DNA from: an uncultured Ruminococcus sp.
GTDB lineage: Bacteria; Bacillota; Clostridia; Oscillospirales; Ruminococcaceae
Assembly: GCA_900556055.1 (NCBI GenBank)
Contig: USNJ01000005.1
Location: 1-24,549, forward strand
DNA length: 24,549 bases
Direction of reading: 5' to 3'
The first letter of the stretch is position 1. Each line of letters begins with the position of its first letter. The notes below the pieces were generated by a model that saw only the letters and a list, made by a program, of their open reading frames with translations, did no database searches and was not told the origin of the DNA. The translations under genes were made by a program, and so were the position numbers. This document shows positions 7,666 through 15,402 of the stretch, piece by piece.

Positions 7666-9909
7666 GTGAAACGCAGGATGTTGGGCGTGATACTGATGGT
7701 AACAGTCACTCTCACAGTGCTGCTTGTCAGCGGACGCTTCTTCAGCAAAATGGAAGATGAGATACATAGGGAACGCTGCTACTACATAAGCAGATCAATA
7801 TCGCAGATAGCCGAAAAATCAGAGATCATCATAAAAAATCAGTGGCAGAGGCTGAACGGCATAGCCTGGTACATCGGGCATCATTACATGGACAGCAAAA
7901 TGACCGTCTGCGATGCCGTCAGCGAGATAAGGCAGATGTTCGTCAGCACAAGCTCGGAGTATGTTTTCATCGACCCGGACGGATTTGTCTACGGCTTCGG
8001 CGGCGAATGCGCCCAAATGAAGGTGAATGTGCCGTTCATGGCGGACAGCGAACAGCAGGTGATCTCATTTTCGCCCGATGACCGTCCCGAGGAATACATG
8101 ATGTTCGTTCACAAGCTCCCGAATACGATAGATTTCGGAAATATAAGAATAGCATATGTAGCATCGCTGCGTGAAAAAGCGGATATCCGCGACATTATCA
8201 GCTACGGCTCATATCAGGGCAAAAACAGCAGCGTGCTTCTCGATCATGGCGGGAACAGGTTCTATTACAACAAAGGAAGCTATGCCAAAAGTGATTTCGA
8301 CTCGGATATTTTCGGCGAAAATAATGTTATAAAGGCACTTTCCAAGACGGATTTCCTTTACGGCGACAGCTTTGAGAAATTTGCAGACAATTTTTCATCG
8401 GGCGGATCGGAAACGGTGGAAATAGAGCTGAACGGCGAAAATTATTTTGTCGGATATGCGCCCATAGGAGAGAAATGGAGGATCCTTTCGGTGATCCCCG
8501 AGGAATATGTCAGCGAAAATATATCGGGCGTTTCCGATGAGCTTATCAGAGTTTCCGTTATCTTCGGCGGAATGCTTATATTTGCGGCGATGACATTTAT
8601 CCTGACGCTCATGCTTATTTCATGGAGAGAAAAAAAGAACAGCATCGAGCATGACACAAACGAAAAACTGAAAAAGGCGGCGGAGGAGACCGAAAAGGCA
8701 AACAAGGTGAAATCTGAGTTTCTTTCGCACATCTCGCATGACATAAGAACGCCTATCAACGGGATAATCGGGCTTCTTGACATTGCCGACATGAACAGGA
8801 ACGACAATGCGAAGCTTATTGAATGCGTCGAAAAAATGCGCAGCGCATCGGTCTATCTTCTCTCGCTGATAAACGATGTCCTCGACATGAGCAAGGCGCA
8901 GAACGGCGCTCTCAGACCCGCACACGAAACGTTCGACCTTCGTGTGCTGCTCGATGAATGTGTTTCCATGCTCGAAACGCAGGTCAGCGAAAAAAATCTG
9001 CGGTTAAATACGTTTTTCTCGGATATCCCGCACCGTATGCTGACGGGAAGTCCGCTGTATATCCGTCAGGTGCTGCTGAATATACTGAACAATGCGGTCA
9101 GATACACGGATATCGGCGGAGTTATCTGCTTTATAGCGCATGAGCTGTCCTCGGACGGGAAAAATGCGGTGATAGAGTTCGTTATCTCCGACAGCGGACG
9201 GGGAATGTCCGAGGAATATCTTGTGCATATATTCGAGCCGTTCACAAGGGAAAGAAATGAGCCCTCCGCAGATGAAAGCTTCAGGGGAACAGGTCTTGGA
9301 ATGTCCATCGCAAAATCGCTGACAGATGTTATGGGCGGAACGATATGCGCCGAAAGCAAGGCGGGCGAGGGCAGCAGATTTACCGTGACTATACCGCTTG
9401 TCATCTCCGAAAAGGAGCCGTATGCAAAGGCTGAGTCCGAAAAGACAAGAGCCGACATAAGGGGAATGCACATTCTAGTCGCCGAGGACGTAAAGCTGAA
9501 TATGGATATCGTCACCTATATCCTTGAGCATGAGGGTGCGGAGGTCATATGTGCGGAGGACGGCGAAACGGCACTCAGGCTGTTTTCGGAAAGTGCGGAG
9601 GGCAGCATAGACCTTATCCTTATGGATATAAGAATGCCGGGGATAAACGGCTATGAGGCGGCTGAAAGGATACGTGCGATGAAGCGCAGCGATGCGGATA
9701 TCCCGATAATCGCAATGACAGCGAATGTCTATGAGGAGGATATCGAGCGGGCGAAAAAGGCGGGAATGAACGACCATCTCGCAAAGCCTATGGATTCCGG
9801 CAAGCTGCTGGCTATGGCTGGTGCGTACCGTGCGGGCAGGGGTCAGCTCATGAAAGAACAATATTGGATCCTAAAGACAAATGGAGGGTTTACTGATGAA
9901 AAGGCTTAA
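7666..9909 (+). CDS. Hybrid sensor histidine kinase with receiver domain
   Basis: A membrane sensor that phosphorylates itself on His and passes the phosphate to its own receiver. Order: membrane helix (residues 5-22), extracellular sensor of about 270 residues, probably Cache-like (VFIDPDGFVYGF; NGENYFVGYAPIGEKWRIL before the second helix), second membrane helix (about 295-317), short coiled coil, HisKA with His358 in SHDIRTP, ATPase with N box NILNNAVRYT, G1 DSGRGMS and G2 GTGLGMS, then a receiver with Asp654 in LILMDIRMP and the Lys in LAKPMD. No HPt or output domain follows, and no partner response regulator is in the window. I start at GTG 7666 (747 aa) because AGGGG lies 8 bases upstream; an upstream start at 7594 would overlap the promoter. 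It overlaps the next gene by 14 bases. The stimulus is unknown. Confidence 0.93.
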   Translation: MKRRMLGVILMVTVTLTVLLVSGRFFSKMEDEIHRERCYYISRSISQIAEKSEIIIKNQWQRLNGIAWYIGHHYMDSKMTVCDAVSEIRQMFVSTSSEYVFIDPDGFVYGFGGECAQMKVNVPFMADSEQQVISFSPDDRPEEYMMFVHKLPNTIDFGNIRIAYVASLREKADIRDIISYGSYQGKNSSVLLDHGGNRFYYNKGSYAKSDFDSDIFGENNVIKALSKTDFLYGDSFEKFADNFSSGGSETVEIELNGENYFVGYAPIGEKWRILSVIPEEYVSENISGVSDELIRVSVIFGGMLIFAAMTFILTLMLISWREKKNSIEHDTNEKLKKAAEETEKANKVKSEFLSHISHDIRTPINGIIGLLDIADMNRNDNAKLIECVEKMRSASVYLLSLINDVLDMSKAQNGALRPAHETFDLRVLLDECVSMLETQVSEKNLRLNTFFSDIPHRMLTGSPLYIRQVLLNILNNAVRYTDIGGVICFIAHELSSDGKNAVIEFVISDSGRGMSEEYLVHIFEPFTRERNEPSADESFRGTGLGMSIAKSLTDVMGGTICAESKAGEGSRFTVTIPLVISEKEPYAKAESEKTRADIRGMHILVAEDVKLNMDIVTYILEHEGAEVICAEDGETALRLFSESAEGSIDLILMDIRMPGINGYEAAERIRAMKRSDADIPIIAMTANVYEEDIERAKKAGMNDHLAKPMDSGKLLAMAGAYRAGRGQLMKEQYWILKTNGGFTDEKA

Positions 9910-10390
9910 AACAGCGGCAATCATTGCTGCATCTGTTATGCTTATCGGCTGCGTACAGGCTAAAGATACGGAGACTGTTTCCGTATCCGAGACATCGTTA
10001 TCCGAATCGGGAAACAAAGCTGATGAAAGCAGTATTATTTTCCCCGATAATATCGAGCAGGTCACGGAAATAAAGGATAACCCGATAAGCTTTGACGAAG
10101 CATCTGACAGGATAATGCTCACGAAAGCGTATCCCGAGGGCAAAGAGCTTTTGCATAAAAGTACGGTGAAGGCTGTTGGAAGAACATTTTATGTTATAGC
10201 CGCAGTTTATGATAACGGTGATACATTGTCTGCGGAGAGGACGTTCTGGGCAGATGTGCAGACGGGGGATATTTATCTTTATTATGACCCCACGACTATG
10301 CCGTATGAGCAGTATTCGGAGTATGTCGGTGAAATATCGGACGATGACGGCAGAAGCAGGCTGATACCGATGGAGCAGGTTGCGCCGTAA
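9896..10390 (+). CDS. Small lipoprotein coupled to the sensor kinase
   Basis: A 164-residue predicted lipoprotein of unknown function. The signal peptide has a basic start (MKRLK), a hydrophobic core and the lipobox LIGC with Cys19, so the mature protein should be anchored on the outer face of the membrane. A Ser/Thr/Glu-rich linker (residues 22-50) leads to a small domain rich in aromatic beta-strand-like segments (GRTFYVIAAVYDNGDT..., FWADVQTGDIYLYY), somewhat like PepSY-type modules, but I would not assign a family. The ATG has GGAGGG upstream and lies inside the end of the kinase gene (14-base overlap), so translation is likely coupled; it may be an accessory to the kinase's extracellular sensor. 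That role is inference. Confidence 0.75.
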   Translation: MKRLKTAAIIAASVMLIGCVQAKDTETVSVSETSLSESGNKADESSIIFPDNIEQVTEIKDNPISFDEASDRIMLTKAYPEGKELLHKSTVKAVGRTFYVIAAVYDNGDTLSAERTFWADVQTGDIYLYYDPTTMPYEQYSEYVGEISDDDGRSRLIPMEQVAP

Positions 10391-10441
10391 AAGCTTTGAT
10401 GTATGCGGTTTTGCAGAGAGATTTAGACAGAGGTGTACGGA

Positions 10442-12421
10442 ATGAAGAAAACTGTATTGTATATGGCATCTGCCGTGCTGCTGACATTCAGCGGCTGCGG
10501 ATCGGCGGGTAATATCAATGAGACCGAATTTGAAACAACCGCTCCAAAGCAGGAGATATCGGCTGCTGAGAAAAGCGGTGAAGAGTCGGCAGCGGATATT
10601 TATGCCGATATGATATGCGATATGACGGAAAACGGCGCATATGGGGCGGCAGGCTTTGCGTTGGGCTTTGCTGATGTGAACAGCGATGGGATCCCTGAGC
10701 TTATCAGGCGGAATTCAATGCGTGCGGATATTGAAATTTTCGATATCAGCGGAAACAGTATATGGAAAAACGCTTTTGATCCGCCGTATGAAATGACTCT
10801 GACAGAGTGTACAGACAGCGAAACGGGTGAAAATGTAATAATATACAGCGGATATACCGAGCATGCGAATTACAAAATCTATACTGCTGAAGCAATATGC
10901 AGATCCGAAAAAATGATAGTCAATGCGGTTTATGATGCTGACAGTGATAAGCTAGCGAAGCTGGAAGCAGCCGCATCTGATGATATAAATGGCGGTATCG
11001 CATCGGCTGATCTGTCGGAAACATCGTACAGCGAGGAAGAAGTCAGGAATATGTACGGCGAATATTTCGGGAGATATGTTCCCGTTTCCGCTGAAAATAT
11101 GTGGGACGGCATAAAGGTCGAACTGAGCGATGAAATGAAGCGTTCGGCATTTGAATGCAGCCTTCGTGATAATTATGATGAGCTCAGAGATCTGATATAT
11201 GACGCACTGAATTATCCGCAGAGTGAATATGAAAAGTATTCTGATGATAATATCAATGTTGAATATGTCGCACCTGCTTATGGATCATTGACAGATATCG
11301 GCGAAGCTGTAAGCATGAAACAGTCCGAGCTGAACAGCGAATATGCGCCTTTTAATGTCAGCGGGATATACAAGGGAACATCATTTGACTTCAACGGCGA
11401 CGGCATTGATGATAGGGTATTCGGATTTGCACTGTATTCGCAGTTTGAGTTTGTGATATTTGACGGAAAAACTGCGGATATACTGCTTGATGAGCGTGTG
11501 ATGATGCCGCTTGATATCCCGAAAATAAATACGGAAGTATATTCCGATAATAAAGGCTCGTCAAAGATAATGATCTGCGGGAAAAGCGGCGGTTCATCGG
11601 GCGGTCTGACCGCTGAGACAGTTCAGGTATTTTCGGATGATCTGTCGGAAATCATCGAGGCGGTCTATACGGAAGATGATGAGTTCCTGTATTCTCCAAG
11701 CTGCAAAGACGAGGAGGAATATTCCGGGAAGCGCACGGAAATGCTGAACGGATATGAGCCGTGCAGGACAATAGCCTGGGATAAATATGCAGACGGCAGT
11801 ATATCCGAAGCGGAGCAGCGTGTCAATGATGCCTTGGAGATATTCGGCGAAAATTACAGCGATCCTCTGGGTTTCAGGCTTTATCTGTCTGACCTTGACG
11901 GCGATGGAAACAAGGAGCTTTTCATACATACCGAAAGTCAGTACGGGTACACCGAGATATATGATATTTCCGAAAAAGCCGAAAAAATAGGAAGCTTTTA
12001 CGGCAATTTCAGCAATTTGCCTATGGATCATAAGGATAAAAACGGCAGGACGCATTTTATTGTCAGGATAAAAAGCTGGGTATCCTCCGAGGATTTTTAT
12101 GCCGCATATTGTGACATTGCATATGAAAACGGAGAAATATCCGTTGACCTGCCGCTTTGCGCAGTGTCAGGATCATGGTATGACGGCGGAGAATTCAATA
12201 ATGGCTGGCGACTGTACTCCGATTGTAAAATGAACTGCGAGGGCAATTCTGAGAGTGTGATAATAACAGAAAATGCCGAGCTTATCGGTGATTATCCGCT
12301 TGAAGAGATCGATATAAACGATGCCGATAATGATTCCGATGAGATAAAGTCAGCGGCGGCGGACACGGTTTTCCGTGACATGACTTTTTTGGGATATCCC
12401 GCGGAATATCGTGTGAAATGA
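10442..12421 (+). CDS. Large lipoprotein with calcium-loop-like DxDxDG motifs
   Basis: A 659-residue predicted surface lipoprotein with no recognised catalytic domain. Signal peptide with basic start (MKKT), hydrophobic core and lipobox FSGC (Cys19), then a Glu/Thr/Ser-rich linker. Three Asp-rich loops recur at about residues 78 (DVNSDGIPEL), 316 (DFNGDGIDDR) and 484 (DLDGDGNKEL). These are typical of FG-GAP/VCBS-type or EF-hand-like calcium-binding loops in bacterial surface proteins, and each sits in a beta-rich context, so the protein may be three related modules. The composition is very acidic. The ATG follows a GAGGTG site; a GTG at 10433 overlaps that site and is unlikely. It follows the small lipoprotein by 51 bases with no terminator between, so the two are probably co-transcribed. 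Confidence 0.75.
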   Translation: MKKTVLYMASAVLLTFSGCGSAGNINETEFETTAPKQEISAAEKSGEESAADIYADMICDMTENGAYGAAGFALGFADVNSDGIPELIRRNSMRADIEIFDISGNSIWKNAFDPPYEMTLTECTDSETGENVIIYSGYTEHANYKIYTAEAICRSEKMIVNAVYDADSDKLAKLEAAASDDINGGIASADLSETSYSEEEVRNMYGEYFGRYVPVSAENMWDGIKVELSDEMKRSAFECSLRDNYDELRDLIYDALNYPQSEYEKYSDDNINVEYVAPAYGSLTDIGEAVSMKQSELNSEYAPFNVSGIYKGTSFDFNGDGIDDRVFGFALYSQFEFVIFDGKTADILLDERVMMPLDIPKINTEVYSDNKGSSKIMICGKSGGSSGGLTAETVQVFSDDLSEIIEAVYTEDDEFLYSPSCKDEEEYSGKRTEMLNGYEPCRTIAWDKYADGSISEAEQRVNDALEIFGENYSDPLGFRLYLSDLDGDGNKELFIHTESQYGYTEIYDISEKAEKIGSFYGNFSNLPMDHKDKNGRTHFIVRIKSWVSSEDFYAAYCDIAYENGEISVDLPLCAVSGSWYDGGEFNNGWRLYSDCKMNCEGNSESVIITENAELIGDYPLEEIDINDADNDSDEIKSAAADTVFRDMTFLGYPAEYRVK

Positions 12422-12476
12422 CAGATGCGAAATACAAACTTATCCGAATAAAAAATTACGTCAGCAGGTGATTGAT

Positions 12477-13259
12477 TTGAAAAAAATCTTATTGGTAATA
12501 ATGGCTGTATTGCTGTCATCTTGCTCCGGATTGAGCAGTGTTTCTGAAACAGAGATGGCAGAACGATCTTCCGACTGCATGAGCGCAGCTGAAACAGAAA
12601 AAAGCGCAGTTAAAATAAGTGTTTCGCCGTATGAAAATAATGAATATAACGATAGCCGGTCGGAACTGATAACTTCGGTATGCAGTATCAGCGATGATGA
12701 GATAAAAGGAATTATTGAACGGCGAAATAATTTTTTTAATATATCAGATAATACACTGCCTGTAAATATACTGCTTACAGATATGAACTTTGATGATTTT
12801 GACGGTGACGGAAATGACGAACTGCTTACAAGGCTTGAATTTGAAAAAACACCGCAGGAGAATGCCTTATATTATGCACTTTGTTATGCTGATGGGGAGA
12901 ATGTGTCATTTTTTGATGATGGTGCGGCAAGCCACAAAAACGTGCATTATGCCAAGGTCGGAGATCAGCCGTTTGTTGTCATTGCCGAGCTTGGTGCGGG
13001 ATATTCCGATGATCCTGTTGCAATAGCAGAGAAGGTATTCACGTTTTCCGATGGGAATTTTGTCCCGTATGATACTGATGGTGATTATCTTTGCATTCGT
13101 GTTTCGGATGATGTGAACAGGCTGTATCTTTTCGGAAGATCGGAGAATTGGGAAAACACGGGTGATTGTCCTTTGGCAGCTGAGATAAACAGCGGAGATA
13201 TCAAACAGGAGCTTGCGTGGGATAACGGAAGGCTGAAGGTTGTGTCGGGGTATGAATAA
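12477..13259 (+). CDS. Lipoprotein with one DxDxDG loop
   Basis: A predicted 260-residue lipoprotein of unknown function, third in the series behind the sensor kinase. The signal peptide is short (MKKILLVIMAVLL), with a lipobox LSSC (Cys16), followed by a Ser/Glu-rich linker. A single calcium-loop-like motif DFDGDGNDEL lies at residues 107-116 and resembles the loops in the preceding lipoprotein, so the two probably share a module. The C-terminal half is beta-rich (FVVIAELGAGYSDDP..., RLYLFGRSENWENTGD). The start is TTG at 12477, 8 bases after AGG; the in-frame GTG at 12468 overlaps the ribosome site. It is 55 bases from the previous gene. No strong terminator follows; an A/T-only inverted repeat near 13298-13315 might weakly serve. 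Confidence 0.7.
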   Translation: MKKILLVIMAVLLSSCSGLSSVSETEMAERSSDCMSAAETEKSAVKISVSPYENNEYNDSRSELITSVCSISDDEIKGIIERRNNFFNISDNTLPVNILLTDMNFDDFDGDGNDELLTRLEFEKTPQENALYYALCYADGENVSFFDDGAASHKNVHYAKVGDQPFVVIAELGAGYSDDPVAIAEKVFTFSDGNFVPYDTDGDYLCIRVSDDVNRLYLFGRSENWENTGDCPLAAEINSGDIKQELAWDNGRLKVVSGYE

Positions 13260-13328
13260 TAATTACATTAGTTATCATATTATGTAATAAATGTACGAAA
13301 AATAGAATTATTTTTGTCGAATCTAACA

Positions 13329-13357
13329 TTGACTTTATTGGAATAGTATGATAAAAT
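13329..13357 (+). promoter_or_regulatory. Promoter of the C39-like gene
   Basis: -35 TTGACT (13329-13334), 17-base spacer, -10 TAAAAT (13352-13357), 57 bases before the ATG. It suggests this gene is expressed separately from the lipoprotein series upstream. Confidence 0.7.
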
Positions 13358-13414
13358 ATAAATACAATGTTAAATGTAAACATTATGGGATTTTTACACA
13401 AGGAGGAAACAAAA

Positions 13415-14434
13415 ATGAGTACAGTAAGAGCAACATCAAGAGTACAGGAAATAAGGAACAGGACCGATGCCATTCAGCAAAAAAATGCTGAAAAGGCTGC
13501 GGCGGCAGCTGCCCAAAAGGCAGCACAGCCAAAAACAACGGCAACATCAAGAGTGCAGGAAATAAGGAACAGAACCGATGCTATTCAGCAGAAAAATGCC
13601 GAAAAAACGCAGGGTACAGCAAATGCCGGACAAAGCAGTGCCGGTGCAGTCAAAAGCACCGCAAAGGCATCAAACACAGACACGGTAAGCATAAGCACGC
13701 GTTCAAACTCATCGTCATATGCAGGTCAGTACAAGGATATGAGCGATGAATCGCTTGACAAAACTATCAATAATCTTAAAAATACTATTAAGAATTCCAA
13801 AAGCGGAACGGCGACTTATTACGCACAGAAGGCTCTGGAGGGGTATCAGGCGGAGAAGGAGAGGAGAAAAACGTTAAATACCCAAAATTGTTTGTCAGAT
13901 GAAAGCAGTGCATATTACTGTCAAACAGGAGGGTGGTTTGAAAATACAGATGGTTCGACTGCATGTATGACAACAGCTTATTCAACCCTTGTATCTTTAA
14001 CTATTGGAAAACAGGTGAAGCCGAATCAAGTAGAAACTATTGGAAATGATGGTTATTTGGATAATCCAATCAGATTGTGGAAGGACAAAAATGGATATGA
14101 ATATACGGCATTGATGGAAACCTCAAATGATATTTGGGATGAAATATCAGACTCAATCAAATCAGGAGAACAGGGAATAGTTATTCATCTTGGAACGCAT
14201 TGGGTAACGGTTACGGGTGTGAAAGACGGTGTTAATGTTGACAATATAAAATCTTTGGATGATTTGGTTGGAGTCGATCCGTGGTATAATGGGAAAAATG
14301 ATTCTAATAACAAATCAGGATCAGGGTTTGGATCGGGAAACGATGCTTTTTCCGGAGAAATTGACCTTGGTACAATTAAAAATAAATATGGATCTCCGTC
14401 AGGGCGATTTATACGACTTGTTTCGGCAAATTAA
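13415..14434 (+). CDS. Modular protein with N-terminal repeats and C39-like cysteine peptidase-type domain
   Basis: A 339-residue protein I cannot name. N-terminal part: two identical 22-residue copies of ATSRVQEIRNRTDAIQQKNA(EK) separated by an Ala/Gln-rich stretch, then a Ser/Thr/Ala-rich linker and a helical segment (YKDMSDESLDKTINNLKNTI..., to about residue 155). C-terminal part (about 160-339): a papain/C39-like layout with Cys184 in STACMTTAYS, His262 in GTHWVTVTGV and Asp288 in VGVDPW, spaced as in C39-like peptidases, and a possible oxyanion Gln170. The triad is inferred by eye. There is no signal peptide, lipobox or membrane helix, so any export would need a dedicated route. The ATG has AAGGAGG upstream. 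GC falls from about 46% to about 37% (hand count) near 13875, suggesting domain exchange. A secreted effector or polymorphic-toxin-like protein is the leading idea; an intracellular peptidase is possible. Confidence 0.55.
   Translation: MSTVRATSRVQEIRNRTDAIQQKNAEKAAAAAAQKAAQPKTTATSRVQEIRNRTDAIQQKNAEKTQGTANAGQSSAGAVKSTAKASNTDTVSISTRSNSSSYAGQYKDMSDESLDKTINNLKNTIKNSKSGTATYYAQKALEGYQAEKERRKTLNTQNCLSDESSAYYCQTGGWFENTDGSTACMTTAYSTLVSLTIGKQVKPNQVETIGNDGYLDNPIRLWKDKNGYEYTALMETSNDIWDEISDSIKSGEQGIVIHLGTHWVTVTGVKDGVNVDNIKSLDDLVGVDPWYNGKNDSNNKSGSGFGSGNDAFSGEIDLGTIKNKYGSPSGRFIRLVSAN
13430..13606 (+). repeat. Two 66-nt coding repeats, identical at protein level
   Basis: Units at 13430-13495 and 13541-13606, 111 bases apart start to start. 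They differ at six positions, all third-codon and all silent (for example GTA/GTG, AGG/AGA, GCC/GCT, CAA/CAG), so both encode the same 22 residues. Confidence 0.9.
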
Positions 14435-14487
14435 AGTGTTTGATCTTATTTAAGAATCAAAACCGGAATATAAGGAGAATATCAAAC

Positions 14488-15225
14488 ATGAAAATAATTA
14501 ATATAATTGTTCCTCTTATGACAGCTGTAATTCTTACGGGCTGTCGTGAAGCTAATATTCAGAATTCGGATAACAATGATGACATCATAAATTCAAATTA
14601 TGTGACAGATGAATGCAGCAATAATGAAAAAGAAATAATGGAAATTTTTGAAAAAGCATACGATCTGTATCTTGCGGCTGACGGGATATCTTCCGAAGAA
14701 TACATAAATATTGACGGTGTTTTCTATCTTGACGGAAATGAAGAGGATAAGACACTTGATGAACGGATCGGCGAATATAGCAGCAGCTTTACCCGCAGGG
14801 AATGTGAGCGCATTTTCAATGGAATGCGTGAAAAAGATGGGACAGAATATTATGTTTATTCATATGGCGAGAAGAACGGCGAAGCTAAGGATGTACTTAC
14901 ATCGAAAAAAATACTTGAAAATGATCTGACGGATTATGACAAAGTAACGTTATTTTCTCCTGTCAGGGGAATTGATTATTCATATGCGGCAGGATATGCG
15001 GAGATAGTTGAAAAGAGTGCGGACAGTATAGAGATGAAATATACAGCTTTATACAAGGGCAGCGATTCGACAGAGGAAAATGTTGTTTTTGCAGATGGAA
15101 AATGGAGTTTGGAAGATGGGAGCGATTATATATTATCAGATAATGATACAGTCCGCAGCTATGAATATCATCTTTTGAATGAAGACGGACATTGGAAATT
15201 TGATGATTTTGTATGCTATAACTGA
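14488..15225 (+). CDS. Lipoprotein downstream of the C39-like gene (possible partner)
   Basis: A predicted 245-residue lipoprotein. Signal peptide MKIINIIVPLMTAVILTGC with lipobox LTGC (Cys19), then an Asn/Asp-rich linker. The mature part begins with a helix (EIMEIFEKAYDLYLAADG), followed by a beta-rich region with LDERIGEYSSSFTRRECERIF and a C-terminal SYEYHLLNEDGHWKFDDFV. This plan loosely resembles IseA-like inhibitors of cell-wall endopeptidases, or other NTF2-like lipoprotein folds, but I would not assign either. The ATG has AAGGAG 10 bases upstream; the longer in-frame start at 14440 would spoil the signal peptide. It lies 53 bases after the C39-like gene with no promoter or terminator seen between, so they are probably co-transcribed. 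An immunity or inhibitor role toward that gene is speculative. Confidence 0.65.
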   Translation: MKIINIIVPLMTAVILTGCREANIQNSDNNDDIINSNYVTDECSNNEKEIMEIFEKAYDLYLAADGISSEEYINIDGVFYLDGNEEDKTLDERIGEYSSSFTRRECERIFNGMREKDGTEYYVYSYGEKNGEAKDVLTSKKILENDLTDYDKVTLFSPVRGIDYSYAAGYAEIVEKSADSIEMKYTALYKGSDSTEENVVFADGKWSLEDGSDYILSDNDTVRSYEYHLLNEDGHWKFDDFVCYN

Positions 15226-15363
15226 CCAATAAACCGATTTATTCTTGTGGAAGATCATAATTATTCAATATATATGAAAACACTGCACCAATATATACAA
15301 ATGCTATCAGGGAAAAGCTTCTTAATTAGTATGATGAAAAGTTTAGTTTCCCGTAACAACCAA

Positions 15364-15401
15364 AAAAGCTGCATATCTCAAAAATGAGATATGCAGCTTT
15401 T
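15364..15401. terminator. Bidirectional terminator between the lipoprotein and dnaJ
   Basis: A perfect 17-bp stem (15364-15380 with 15385-15401) around AGCTGCATATCTCA with an AAAA loop. T-runs flank it on both strands, so it ends both the plus-strand lipoprotein transcript and the minus-strand heat-shock operon. The 138 bases between the lipoprotein stop and this stem show nothing else I can support. Confidence 0.88.
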
Positions 15402-15402
15402 G

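Noticed and set aside
10673..11930. DVNSDG and DLDGDG loops as cellulosomal dockerin repeats
   Set aside because: Dockerins need two paired 22-residue repeats with an Asp at position 12 of each loop and a following helix. These loops are hundreds of residues apart and have Glu-Leu after the Gly, as in FG-GAP-like loops.
13262..13315. A/T-only inverted repeats after the third lipoprotein as a terminator
   Set aside because: Stems are 7 bp with almost no G-C pairs; too weak to call, noted only as a possibility.
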